From assembly GCF_027111335.1 (NCBI RefSeq), contig NZ_CP114288.1, forward strand, positions 1,488,001-1,552,000: 64,000 nt of DNA, given 5' to 3'. A program made the translations under genes and the position numbers. Below are positions 45,167-53,848 of this stretch, piece after piece. This DNA comes from Flavobacterium aquiphilum. GTDB taxonomy: Bacteria; Bacteroidota; Bacteroidia; Flavobacteriales; Flavobacteriaceae. The notes beneath the pieces were generated by a model. The model ran no database searches. It was not told the DNA's origin and saw only the letters and a program-made list of their open reading frames with translations. The number at the start of each line of letters is the position of its first letter. The first letter of the stretch is position 1.

Positions 45167-45652
45167 ATGGACAAGTGGCTTATTAGAAAAATACAAAAAG
45201 AAGACAATCAAGCGGTTGCCCAATTGATAAGGAATGTTTTCGACGAGTTGAATATTCCAAAAATTGGAACGGCCTATGAAGATCCCTATCTCGATTTGAT
45301 GTTTGAAGAATACAATAAGCCAAGATCAGTCTATTTTGTTGTAGAAAATGAAGGTCGAATTGTTGGTTGTGCAGGAGTCGCACCCTTGGCAAATGAAGCG
45401 GCTATTTATTGTGAATTACAAAAAATGTATTTTCTTCCTGAAGCTCGCGGAAAGGGAATCGGTAGCCAAATAATGGAAAAGTGTCTGCAAAGTGCCCGCG
45501 AATTTGGTTTCGAAAAATGCTATTTGGAAACAATGCCTTTTATGCACGATGCTCAAAAGTTGTATAAAAAAGTTGGTTTCGAATATATTTGTTCGCCAAT
45601 GGGAAGTACAGGCCATACAAGTTGTCCGGTTTGGATGCTTAAAGAATTATAA
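45167..45652 (+). CDS. GNAT family N-acetyltransferase
   Basis: 161 residues from the ATG at 45167; the extended frame to 45110 has a poor start. Motif A reads YFLPEARGKGIGSQIMEKCL (R-G-K-G-I-G acetyl-CoA loop), motif B CYLETMPFMHDAQKLYKKVGF. The substrate is unknown; a TGHTSCPVWMLKEL tail with its Cys is shared by a Bacteroidota subgroup. Divergent from ribD and in line with prmC, with an 80-base gap. Confidence 0.87.
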   Translation: MDKWLIRKIQKEDNQAVAQLIRNVFDELNIPKIGTAYEDPYLDLMFEEYNKPRSVYFVVENEGRIVGCAGVAPLANEAAIYCELQKMYFLPEARGKGIGSQIMEKCLQSAREFGFEKCYLETMPFMHDAQKLYKKVGFEYICSPMGSTGHTSCPVWMLKEL

Positions 45653-45731
45653 TTTCAGATTAACGATTTATGATTTTAAAATTAAAACAGAAATTTGCGC
45701 ATTTGCGGTTAATACATTTTTATATTAGAAA

Positions 45732-46586
45732 ATGAAAATAAAAGAATACAGAACCCAATTTATTCAAACACTTGCTCCAATTTATGATGGAGTCGAAGCG
45801 GAGAGCTTTTTCTATTTGATATTGGAAGAAAAACAGCAACTGAAAAGAATTGATTTGGCTCTAAAGCCGGATTTGGAACTTTCAGAGGAAGAACTTGCTG
45901 TTTGGGATTCAATTTTGGAACAATTGAAATTAGAGGTTCCGGTTCAATATTTATTGGGAAAAACGAGTTTTTATGGATTGGATTTTGAAGTCAATTCAGC
46001 TGTTTTGATTCCGAGGCCGGAGACTGAGGAATTGGTGGATTGGATTTTGAAAAGGCAAAAGGCAAAAGGCAAAGGGCAAAAAGTAAAAATTCTCGATATT
46101 GGAACAGGTAGTGGATGTATTGCTGTTTCATTAGCTAAGAATCTGCCAAATGCAAAGGTTTTTGCGATTGATGTTTCTGAAAAAGCTTTGGCTACAGCCC
46201 AAAAAAATGCCGAACTAAATTCCGTCGAAGTTACTTTTATTGAGAAAAATATTCTTGAAACCATGGATTTGGGACAAGAGTTTGATATTATTGTTTCGAA
46301 TCCGCCTTATGTGCGAAATCTCGAAAAAGAGGAAATCAAGAAAAATGTTTTGGACAATGAACCGCATTTGGCACTTTTTGTTGAAGATGATGACGCTTTA
46401 CTTTTTTATAGAAAAATAGCCGAATTGGCTCAAAAAAACTTATCCAATTCAGGACAATTGTATTTTGAAATCAATCAATATTTAGGTCAGGAAATGATTG
46501 ATTTACTAGAAAAAATGAATTTTGAAAATATTGAACTCCGCAAAGATATTTACGGTAATGACAGGATGACTTTGGCTCACAGATGA
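45732..46586 (+). CDS. prmC: peptide chain release factor N5-glutamine methyltransferase
   Basis: 284 residues. SAM-binding DIGTGSGCIAVSL at 122-134, catalytic NPPYV at 190-194, and the N-terminal helical domain with QYLLGKTSFYGLDFEV are clear. It methylates the Gln in the GGQ loop of release factors. Residues 107-119 (KRQKAKGKGQKVK) are an odd low-complexity insert encoded by a run of GGCAAAA/GGGCAAAA units, lying in the linker before the SAM strand; the same repeat type occurs in non-coding DNA at 43383-43402. The last codons also run into an interspersed repeat at 46576. Confidence 0.95.
   Translation: MKIKEYRTQFIQTLAPIYDGVEAESFFYLILEEKQQLKRIDLALKPDLELSEEELAVWDSILEQLKLEVPVQYLLGKTSFYGLDFEVNSAVLIPRPETEELVDWILKRQKAKGKGQKVKILDIGTGSGCIAVSLAKNLPNAKVFAIDVSEKALATAQKNAELNSVEVTFIEKNILETMDLGQEFDIIVSNPPYVRNLEKEEIKKNVLDNEPHLALFVEDDDALLFYRKIAELAQKNLSNSGQLYFEINQYLGQEMIDLLEKMNFENIELRKDIYGNDRMTLAHR
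46050..46085 (+). repeat. AAGGCAAA-type simple repeat inside the prmC reading frame
   Basis: Four GGCAAAA/GGCAAAG/GGGCAAA units in tandem, in frame, encoding the KRQKAKGKGQKVK linker of PrmC. Confidence 0.7.
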
Positions 46587-46681
46587 TGCGAATTTTCCAG
46601 ATTTATGTAGATATACTGTAAAAATGATTATGATCGGTATAATTCGTTTTAAATTATTATCTATTTGCGTAATTTGTGGCT
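46576..46681. repeat. degenerate CACAGATGA-type inverted repeat overlapping the prmC stop
   Basis: Left end GCTCACAGATGATGCGAA begins in the last prmC codons (stop TGA included) and the right end, reverse-complemented, reads AGCCACAAATTACGCAAA. It resembles the better preserved repeat at 50546-50643. Confidence 0.5.
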
Positions 46682-46800
46682 GATTTTTTTAAACTGATAC
46701 TACTTTGTTTTTGAAGATGTTATAAAATAATTTAATTTTTTTTCAACTTCTTCCCAACCTTTTTCGCTTTTTAATCCTCTTTAGTAGAAAGACAACAATT

Positions 46801-47337
46801 GTGATAAACGAAAAACTAATTTCCGACTGCAAAAAAATGCACCGCGATGCCCAGCGTCAGGTGTATGAGCTCATGGCTCCAAAATTGTATCGCACTTGTA
46901 AGCGTTACCTAAAGAAAGAGGAAGAAATAGAAGAAGCCTTGGCCGATGCTTTTTATACTATTTTCACAAAATTGGAACAGCTCAAAGAACTTGGCGCTTT
47001 TGAAGCTTGGTCCCGAAAAATTACAGTCAATCATTGTTTGGCAACCATCAAGAAAAATACCAATTTCAATTTGTATCTCGATGACGTCAAAACACTTTCT
47101 CAGCCTTTTACTGATGAAGTAACCGAACTTGAAGAGGAAGATTTATTGGGTTTGTTGGATCGTATTCCTGATGGCTGTAAAACAGTTTTTAATCTTTTTG
47201 TTATCGAAGGTTTTAGTCACAAAGAAATTGCTGTTATGCTTAACATTTCCGAAGGTACATCGAAATCACAATTGAATGTTTCGAAAACTAAGCTAAAGGA
47301 ATTAGTGAACAATTTGTATTATCAAAAAGCAAAATAG
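46801..47337 (+). CDS. RNA polymerase sigma factor, ECF type
   Basis: 178 residues, starting at GTG (46801). Region 2 at about 12-80 (MHRDAQRQVYELMAPKLYRTCKRYLK; FEAWSRKITVNHCL) and region 4 at about 118-170 (LDRIPDGCKTVFNLFVIEGFSHKEIA) are present. It has no extension, as in FecI-like Bacteroidota ECF factors. It is followed within 2 bases by a single-span protein that likely restrains it and then by a VWA protein, forming one operon. The regulon is unknown. Confidence 0.9.
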   Translation: MINEKLISDCKKMHRDAQRQVYELMAPKLYRTCKRYLKKEEEIEEALADAFYTIFTKLEQLKELGAFEAWSRKITVNHCLATIKKNTNFNLYLDDVKTLSQPFTDEVTELEEEDLLGLLDRIPDGCKTVFNLFVIEGFSHKEIAVMLNISEGTSKSQLNVSKTKLKELVNNLYYQKAK

Positions 47338-47339
47338 TC

Positions 47340-48299
47340 ATGGACAATCAAGATAAAATATTCGAAAAAATCAAAAAGGCTTCCCAAAAAGCCGAAGAGA
47401 AGGATTTTCCGGGAATGGAAAAAGTTTGGGAGCGCGTGGCAGAAAAACTCGATAAAAAAGAAGACAAAAGAACCATTTTATTATGGAAAAAAATTGCAGT
47501 TGCAGCTTCTCTTTTATTGGTAATTTCTTTGGGTTATCAATTTCTAAAAACAGATAAAAATTCAACTTTAGAAAACACAGATAAAGTTGTGACCACAGAA
47601 ACTCCAAAAGAATCTGTCGAAAACAACTATACAAAAAAAGAACAAACGATAGTTTCTTCTGATTCACAATTGATTGCAAAAGAAAAAGCTGAAAAGATTT
47701 TGGAAAATCAAATAAAAAATAAAGAAAGCGTTGCAATTCAGGAACCTGTGACAAATATACAGACTGAATCCTACAATATGCCTGCAAGTGTAGAGGCAGT
47801 TGCTGCGGCAGAACCTTCAAAAGATGAAAATATTGAAGATGAAAGCGATAAAATGCTTTCCAAAAAAGAAGTTTTACGAATAGGCTATTCGAGTCGTCCT
47901 CAAAGAGAATCTGCAAGCCTTGCTTTTGCGGATAAACAAACCTTGCAAATGAAACAAAGCGCGCCTTTGGTTATTTTGAACGGGAAGGCAATTGCTCATA
48001 ACGATGAGGCAAAAAGAGACAAAATGATGCAAGCCGAAATGGAAAATTTAAAGCCCGAAAATGTAGAATCGTTGGTAATTCTAGATGAACCTCTTTATAT
48101 TATTGATGGCATATATTATTCAGAAAATGATTTATTTGGAGAAAATCCAACAAGTCCTTATGCGCCATTAAATCAGCAGGATATAAAAACAATCACAATT
48201 CTACAAGATATTGAAGCTGTTGAAAAATACGGCGAAAAAGGAAAAAAAGGAGTTGTAATAATTACCACAAAAACAGGAAAGCCAACCCCGAAAAAATAA
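47340..48299 (+). CDS. single-span protein, probable anti-sigma factor with TonB-plug-like C-terminus
   Basis: 319 residues. A cytoplasmic charged N-terminus (1-45) with a helical KVWERVAEKLDKKED segment precedes one membrane helix at about 47-66 (IAVAASLLLVISLGYQFL). The central part is Lys/Glu-rich and disordered-looking. The last 90 residues read as a plug-like module: EPLYIIDGIYYSENDL, DIKTITILQDIEAVEKYGEKG and KGVVIITTK, close to the SusC plug and to the plug of the next gene. Position right after the sigma gene and the topology suggest an anti-sigma factor, but no known anti-sigma domain is certain. The plug-like end may sense a partner through similar contact. Confidence 0.7.
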   Translation: MDNQDKIFEKIKKASQKAEEKDFPGMEKVWERVAEKLDKKEDKRTILLWKKIAVAASLLLVISLGYQFLKTDKNSTLENTDKVVTTETPKESVENNYTKKEQTIVSSDSQLIAKEKAEKILENQIKNKESVAIQEPVTNIQTESYNMPASVEAVAAAEPSKDENIEDESDKMLSKKEVLRIGYSSRPQRESASLAFADKQTLQMKQSAPLVILNGKAIAHNDEAKRDKMMQAEMENLKPENVESLVILDEPLYIIDGIYYSENDLFGENPTSPYAPLNQQDIKTITILQDIEAVEKYGEKGKKGVVIITTKTGKPTPKK

Positions 48300-48314
48300 T
48301 CTGAATTCAACAAA

Positions 48315-48345
48315 ACTTTGTCAAAGTTTCAAACTTTGACAAAGT
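48315..48345. promoter_or_regulatory. 15-bp perfect hairpin between anti-sigma and VWA genes
   Basis: Arms 48315-48329 and 48331-48345 are perfectly complementary around a single C. No T-run follows. It lies 34 bases before the VWA start and could be an attenuator or mRNA processing site in the operon. Confidence 0.55.
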
Positions 48346-48378
48346 CAAATCCAAAAATTAATCTTAAAACTTACTATC

Positions 48379-50535
48379 ATGAAAAGTCTAAAACTTATTT
48401 CATCAGCCATTGCTATGCTTATGTGTTTTGTATCCATGGCACAAGAACGAACTATTACAGGAACTGTTACGGATCAATCCAATGTGCCGCTTCCGGGAGT
48501 GCAAATAAATATTAAAGGCACTAAAAATTATGCACAAACGAATTATGACGGAAACTATTCTATTCAAGCAAAAACAGGAGATGCACTTATTTTTAGTTTT
48601 ATCGGAATGGATTCTCAAACCATTAAGGTCAAATCATCAAGTGTTATCAATGTCGCATTGAAGGAAAGCAGTAATCAATTGCAAGAAGTCGTTGTTGTAG
48701 GCTATGGCGAAAGTACTTCAGATTACAGTACAAGAAGTTACGATCGTGCAGAGAGAAAAAAAGCTAAAACGGCGGCAACTGCTTCGGTAGCATTGCAAGG
48801 AAAAGTGGCGGGAGTTCAGGTTCAAAATAACGCCGTTTATAATCCAAGTCAAAATGTTGTAATCCGTGGAGCTGCCTCTGTTTCTCCAAAAAATGAACCG
48901 ATGTATATTATTGACGGAGTTCCAGCTAAAGCCAATCAAATGTCAAAAATCAACCCAAATGATATTAAAGATTTGAAAGTGCTGAAAGATGCTGCTGCAA
49001 CTTCTATTTATGGAAATAAAGCTTCAAATGGTGTGGTCGTTATTTCGACTAAAAATGAACTTTACAAAAATCTTACTGAACAAGAATTGGATAAAAAATT
49101 AAATATCATGCCAATTCCTTCTGAACCGACTCAGGAAGACTATGATTCATTTGTAGAAAATGCTTTCGAAAGTCCAAGAACAGCACCACTTTCTACATTT
49201 TCAATTGATGTTGACAACGCATCTTATACTAATATCAGACGTTTTTTAAATAATGGCCAACAAGTTCCAAAAGACGCAGTACGTGTAGAAGAAATGGTTA
49301 ATTTTTTCAAATATACTTACCCACAGCCAAAAAATGAACACCCTTTTTCTATAAATACCGAATTGAACGATTCGCCTTGGAATTCTAAAAATCAAATTTT
49401 AAAAATTGGTTTGCAAGGAAAAAATATTCCAACTGAAGATTTACCAGCATCAAATCTTGTTTTCCTGATTGATGTTTCGGGTTCTATGAGTGATGCCAAC
49501 AAACTTCCTTTATTGAAACAATCATTGAAAATATTGGTGAACGAACTTCGTCAAAAAGACAAAGTAGCTATTGTTGTTTATGCCGGGGCGGCAGGAATGG
49601 TTTTGCCTCCTACAAACGGAGATGAAAAGCAAACGATAATAAATGCCTTAGATCAATTACAATCTGGAGGAAGTACAGCTGGCGGCGCGGGAATTGAATT
49701 GGCTTATAAAATTGCGTCAGAAAATTTTATCAAAGGAGGGAATAATCGTGTAATTCTGGCAACAGACGGCGATTTTAACGTAGGAAGTTCTTCTAATTCT
49801 GATATGGAGAAATTGATTGAAGAAAAAAGAAAAACAGGTGTTTTCCTGACTTGTTTGGGGTATGGAATGGGCAATTATAAAGACAGTAAATTGGAAACGC
49901 TGTCGGATAAAGGGAACGGAAATTACGCTTATATCGACAACATTCAGGAAGCCAACCGTTTTTTGGGCAAAGAATTCAAAGGTTCTATGTTTGCTATCGC
50001 CAAAGATGTAAAAATCCAAATTGAATTCAATCCAAAACAAGTACAGGCCTATCGATTGATTGGTTACGAAAACAGAAAATTGCGTCCGGAAGATTTTAAA
50101 AATGATGCAATCGACGCAGGCGAATTAGGAAGCGGACATACCGTTACGGCTTTGTATGAAATTATTCCTACTGGCGTAAAAAGCGATTATTTAGCCGAAC
50201 AACCAGATGATTTAAAATACACTAAAACGGAAACAAATTCGAATAATTACAGTGATGAATTGGCAACCATAAAATTCCGTTACAAAAAACCAGATGGGGA
50301 CAAAAGTATTGAAATGGTTCAGGTAATAGAAAACAAAGCGGTTGCTTTGGAGAAAGCGAGTGACGATATGAAATTTAGTTCTGCCGTAGCTTGGTTCGGA
50401 TTGAAATTGAGGGATTCAAAACTAGTTTCTAATAAATCTTCGGAAGACATTAAAAAACTAGCCAAAGAAGGTTTGTCTAATGATGCGGATGGTTACAAAG
50501 CAGAGTTTATTCGACTAGTAGAAGCTGTGAAATAG
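48379..50535 (+). CDS. VWA-domain protein with carboxypeptidase-regulatory and TonB-plug-like N-terminus
   Basis: 718 residues with a signal peptide of about 21 (ends CFVSMAQ). About 23-100 is a CarboxypepD_reg-like domain (GTVTDQSNVPLPGVQINIKG; YDGNYSIQAK), about 110-225 is a plug-like domain (LQEVVVVGYG; MYIIDGVPAKANQM; GVVVISTK), then a YfbK-type N-domain (FSIDVDNASYTNIRRFL). The VWA domain (about 358-540) has the metal-ion site DVSGS at 365-369, and a DUF3520-like C-domain completes it. The N-terminal modules are those of SusC/RagA outer-membrane receptors but no beta-barrel follows, so it is a chimaera, presumably periplasmic or outer-membrane-linked. It ends the sigma/anti-sigma operon. 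Confidence 0.88.
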   Translation: MKSLKLISSAIAMLMCFVSMAQERTITGTVTDQSNVPLPGVQINIKGTKNYAQTNYDGNYSIQAKTGDALIFSFIGMDSQTIKVKSSSVINVALKESSNQLQEVVVVGYGESTSDYSTRSYDRAERKKAKTAATASVALQGKVAGVQVQNNAVYNPSQNVVIRGAASVSPKNEPMYIIDGVPAKANQMSKINPNDIKDLKVLKDAAATSIYGNKASNGVVVISTKNELYKNLTEQELDKKLNIMPIPSEPTQEDYDSFVENAFESPRTAPLSTFSIDVDNASYTNIRRFLNNGQQVPKDAVRVEEMVNFFKYTYPQPKNEHPFSINTELNDSPWNSKNQILKIGLQGKNIPTEDLPASNLVFLIDVSGSMSDANKLPLLKQSLKILVNELRQKDKVAIVVYAGAAGMVLPPTNGDEKQTIINALDQLQSGGSTAGGAGIELAYKIASENFIKGGNNRVILATDGDFNVGSSSNSDMEKLIEEKRKTGVFLTCLGYGMGNYKDSKLETLSDKGNGNYAYIDNIQEANRFLGKEFKGSMFAIAKDVKIQIEFNPKQVQAYRLIGYENRKLRPEDFKNDAIDAGELGSGHTVTALYEIIPTGVKSDYLAEQPDDLKYTKTETNSNNYSDELATIKFRYKKPDGDKSIEMVQVIENKAVALEKASDDMKFSSAVAWFGLKLRDSKLVSNKSSEDIKKLAKEGLSNDADGYKAEFIRLVEAVK

Positions 50536-50545
50536 CAGAAGATTG

Positions 50546-50643
50546 GGCCACAGATGACGCGGATTAAACGGATTCTTATCGATTTTATGTAAGTTTTTAA
50601 AATAAATCTGCGTAAATTTGTTTAATCCGTGTCATCCGTGGCC
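50546..50643. repeat. CACAGATGACGCGGATT inverted repeat between VWA and permease genes
   Basis: GGCCACAGATGACGCGGATT at the left end pairs with AATCCGTGTCATCCGTGGCC at the right end with a few mismatches, over a loop of some 50 bases. It lies between two convergent genes, where it can end both transcripts; a degenerate copy is at 46576-46681. Confidence 0.75.
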
Positions 50644-50651
50644 AATTTAAA

Positions 50652-51896
50652 TTACTCATAACGCAATGCCTCAATTGGATCCAGATTTGCTGATTTAATT
50701 GCGGGATACAAGCCAGAAACCAAAGCCACAATAAAACTGGTAACAAAAGCCGCCACAATAGCACCCCACGGAACTACAAAAGAGAAATGCATGGCCGTTG
50801 CAATTCCAAAACCGATTAAGATTCCGAAAATAATCCCGACTAAACCACCAATTTGCCCAATAAGAAGTGTTTCTATAAAAAACTGAAACGCAATGGTTGA
50901 TTTTTTGGCTCCCAAAGCTTTTCGAACACCGATTTCGCGGGTGCGCTCGGTTACTGAAAAAATCATGATGTTCATCAAAGCGATTGACGATCCAAGAATG
51001 GTAATGATACCGATGAGCCACGCCGCCAAACCTAGATATTGGGTGATGCTAAGGATCCTGTTAATTAAATCGTCGCTTCGTACAATTCCAAAATTATTGT
51101 CTTTAACTGGGCTTAATTTGCGAACTCTACGCATCGTGCTGTTGGCATTATCAATGGCTTCGTCCAATAATTCTTTTTTGCCCACGATAACACTTAAGCT
51201 GTAGTTGATATTTGGTGCGGTAAATAACGAACGTGCAACTTGAATAGGAATCAAAATCCTTAAATCCTGGCTGTTTCCGAAGGTAGAGCCTTTCTCTTTC
51301 AGGATGCCAATTACTCTAAATTTGGCGCCTCTTATGGAAAGGATTTTGCCAATAGGATTAACATCTTTGAGGATTCCTTTTGAAAAATCAGAACCAATTA
51401 CACAAGTATAGGTATTGTTCGAAACATCAAAATTCGTGAAATTTCGTCCCATGTTGGTTTCAAGACCCGAATTGACCAAAAAGTGTTCATCAACCCCAAG
51501 AACCTTTATTTCGGGATCCGTTTTTAAGGCTTCATATCGTACTTCGGCAGTCGAAGTTGCGGTAAATGATATTGAAGTTTCGGTAAACGGATAATTGTAT
51601 TTGTTTTTGAAAGCTACAGCTTCGGGATAGGAAATAATAGGATTGATAATTTCCCGTTCCCTTCCGCCTCGTCTTCGCGAAGTGTTTTCGTATTGATTAA
51701 TGTTGAATGTATTGGCTCCCATCGAAGCAAAATCGGATGACAAAGTGTGTTCCAATGCCGATACGAGGGTAAGGATTGCAACCAGTGCCGTTATACCGAT
51801 AGCAATAATTATTACGGTCAAAGTAGTTCGCAATATCTGTGTCCGAATAGAACCAAAAGCAATTCGGATATTTTCTTTGAATAGTTTTAGCATCAT
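50652..51896 (-). CDS. MacB-like ABC transporter permease
   Basis: 414 residues. One membrane helix at about 20-42 precedes a periplasmic MacB_PCD domain (about 50-270), then three membrane helices (about 285-305, 330-365, 375-398) of the FtsX domain: MNIMIFSVTERTREIGVRKALGAKK is the coupling segment. The Arg/Gly-rich stretch SRRRGGREREI at about 73-83 is unusual. MacB-type permeases move substrates from the periplasm outward by mechanotransmission with a separate ATPase; none is adjacent, so a partner is elsewhere. The substrate is not known. Confidence 0.88.
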   Translation of the reverse strand: MMLKLFKENIRIAFGSIRTQILRTTLTVIIIAIGITALVAILTLVSALEHTLSSDFASMGANTFNINQYENTSRRRGGREREIINPIISYPEAVAFKNKYNYPFTETSISFTATSTAEVRYEALKTDPEIKVLGVDEHFLVNSGLETNMGRNFTNFDVSNNTYTCVIGSDFSKGILKDVNPIGKILSIRGAKFRVIGILKEKGSTFGNSQDLRILIPIQVARSLFTAPNINYSLSVIVGKKELLDEAIDNANSTMRRVRKLSPVKDNNFGIVRSDDLINRILSITQYLGLAAWLIGIITILGSSIALMNIMIFSVTERTREIGVRKALGAKKSTIAFQFFIETLLIGQIGGLVGIIFGILIGFGIATAMHFSFVVPWGAIVAAFVTSFIVALVSGLYPAIKSANLDPIEALRYE

Positions 51897-52087
51897 GCGT
51901 TGTTTGACACTAAAATACGTTTTTTGTTACAATTACTATTTGAAAAAAAAATTAAACATCAGAGTAAATTTAAAACCATTAAGATATTTAGAAAATTAAG
52001 TGTTGGGCTTAATAACCTTTATATCTTAATGGTTCAAAAAAAACAAATTATATGTTTTTGGAGCTTTATCCAGCTATCCGCTATATC

Positions 52088-52127
52088 TTTTATGCCGTCT
52101 CGTCTTTTGAGACGAGACGGCATAAAA
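52088..52127. repeat. 18-bp perfect hairpin in the permease-hisS gap
   Basis: Left arm 52088-52105 and right arm 52110-52127 are exact reverse complements (TATGCCGTCTCGTCT core) around the loop TTTG. It lies in the 551-base non-coding gap 51897-52447, which also holds two more inverted repeats and no credible gene. Confidence 0.8.
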
Positions 52128-52229
52128 GGATGTCGCTGCTATCTGGGCTAGGGCATGTGTGCATTGATGAAGTATTCAATATAATAATACTGTTCAGAAA
52201 CTTAAGTAAAAACACGATTAGTACTTTGC

Positions 52230-52277
52230 GCCTTTGCGTCTTTGCGAGAAAAAATAAATCTCGCAAGAGGCAAAGGC
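52230..52277. repeat. GCCTTTGCG-type inverted repeat
   Basis: GCCTTTGCG...TTTGCGAGA (52230-52249) pairs with TCTCGCAAGAGGCAAAGGC (52259-52277) with few mismatches and a 9-base loop. Sequences with CCTTTGCGTCTTTGCG recur in flavobacterial spacer DNA as I recall. Confidence 0.65.
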
Positions 52278-52306
52278 ACAAAAAGACAAAAATGATGGAA
52301 GGTAAA

Positions 52307-52346
52307 GTGAATTAATTTCACAAATGATAGTGTGAAATTAATTCAC
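52307..52346. repeat. 15-bp perfect hairpin upstream of hisS
   Basis: GTGAATTAATTTCAC (52307-52321) and GTGAAATTAATTCAC (52332-52346) are exact reverse complements with a 10-base loop, ending about 100 bases before the hisS ATG. Confidence 0.75.
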
Positions 52347-52447
52347 AAATTTTTCAAACGTAATTATTTTAAAAGTAAGATATTTGCAGTCGATTTAGAA
52401 TTTAGTCAAAATCTAAAATCTAAAATCAGAATTCTAAAATCAATAAA

Positions 52448-53818
52448 ATGGCATCAAAACCAAGTATTCCAAAAGGAACCAGAGATTTTTCACCTGCTGA
52501 GGTGGCAAAAAGACAATATATTATCCAAATCATAAAAAGCAATTTCGAAAAGTTTGGATTTCAACCTATAGAAACTCCTTCTTTTGAAAACTCCGAAACC
52601 TTAATGGGAAAATATGGAGAAGAAGGCGACCGTTTAATTTTCAAAATATTGAATTCTGGGGATTATTTGTCAAAGGCAAATGAAAGCCATTTGGAAGCTA
52701 AAGACAGTACGCGATTAACCTCAAGTATTTCTGAAAAAGCTTTGCGTTACGATTTGACCGTTCCGTTTGCGCGTTACGTAGTGCAACACCAAAACGATAT
52801 CGAATTTCCATTCAAAAGATACCAAATTCAGCCAGTTTGGCGCGCCGATCGTCCTCAAAAAGGGCGTTTCAGAGAATTTTTTCAATGTGATGCCGATGTA
52901 GTTGGTTCTAAATCATTGTGGCAGGAAGTGGAATTAGTACAGTTGTATGATTCTGTTTTTACAGCTTTGGGTCTTGAAGGCGTTACCATAAAAATCAACA
53001 ACCGAAAAATACTTTCAGGAATTGCCGAAGTAATCGGAGCATCAGATAAGCTGATTGATTTTACTGTTGCTTTGGATAAATTGGACAAAATAGGAGAGGA
53101 CGGCGTAAAGAAAGAAATGATTGAAAAAGGAATTTCCGAAGAAGCAATTGCCAAAGTTCAGCCTTTGTTCAATTTTACAGGAACAATCTCGGAGAAAATC
53201 GAAAAATTATCAGCTTTGCTTTCTTCATCAGCCGAAGGTTTGAAAGGGGTAGAAGAACTGCGTTTCATTTGTGATACTGTCAATAGTTTGGAATTATCAA
53301 AAGCTAGTTTGGATTTGGATGTAACATTGGCCAGAGGACTAAATTATTATACAGGAGCTATTTTTGAAGTAGCCGCTCCAAAAACCGTTGCAATGGGTTC
53401 CATAGGAGGTGGTGGACGCTATGACGATTTGACCGGTATTTTTGGATTGAAAAACATGAGTGGTGTTGGAATTTCTTTTGGTCTTGACCGAATCTATTTG
53501 GTTCTGGAAGAATTAGGATTATTCCCGGAAGCGGTGACTTCAACTTCAAAAGCGTTGTTTATCAACTACGGAGAAAAAGAAGCTTTTTATTCGATGAAAG
53601 CTATTAAAGAATTGCGAGCTTCGGGTATAAAAGTAGAATTATATCCTGATAATGTAAAAGTGGGTAAACAATTTCAACACGCCGACAAACGATTCATTCC
53701 TTATGCGGTAATCGTGGGTGGCGAAGAAATGAACGACAATCAATATAGTTTGAAAGACTTAGTTTCCGGAGAACAGAAGAAAGTCAATTTAGACGAATTG
53801 AAAGAGATCTTAAAATAA
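52448..53818 (+). CDS. hisS: histidyl-tRNA synthetase
   Basis: 456 residues. Class II motifs are visible: motif 2 [21 protein letters not shown], the histidine A motif [19 protein letters not shown], motif 3 [11 protein letters not shown], and a C-terminal anticodon-binding domain (about 360-456). Slightly longer than E. coli HisRS (424). It charges tRNA-His. It is a single gene with its own terminator. Confidence 0.96.
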   Translation: MASKPSIPKGTRDFSPAEVAKRQYIIQIIKSNFEKFGFQPIETPSFENSETLMGKYGEEGDRLIFKILNSGDYLSKANESHLEAKDSTRLTSSISEKALRYDLTVPFARYVVQHQNDIEFPFKRYQIQPVWRADRPQKGRFREFFQCDADVVGSKSLWQEVELVQLYDSVFTALGLEGVTIKINNRKILSGIAEVIGASDKLIDFTVALDKLDKIGEDGVKKEMIEKGISEEAIAKVQPLFNFTGTISEKIEKLSALLSSSAEGLKGVEELRFICDTVNSLELSKASLDLDVTLARGLNYYTGAIFEVAAPKTVAMGSIGGGGRYDDLTGIFGLKNMSGVGISFGLDRIYLVLEELGLFPEAVTSTSKALFINYGEKEAFYSMKAIKELRASGIKVELYPDNVKVGKQFQHADKRFIPYAVIVGGEEMNDNQYSLKDLVSGEQKKVNLDELKEILK

Positions 53819-53820
53819 CA

Positions 53821-53848
53821 AAAAGGCTGCGAAATGCAGCCTTTTTTT
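53821..53848. terminator. bidirectional terminator after hisS
   Basis: AAAAGGCTGC (53821-53830) pairs with GCAGCCTTTT (53836-53845) over a 5-base loop with a T-run. It overlaps the last bases of the convergent hydrolase gene. Confidence 0.9.

Noticed and set aside
47371..47916. 181-codon frame opposite to the anti-sigma gene
   Set aside because: Leu/Phe/Gln-rich reverse reading of a Lys/Glu-rich coding strand; the forward frame has a membrane helix and fits the operon.
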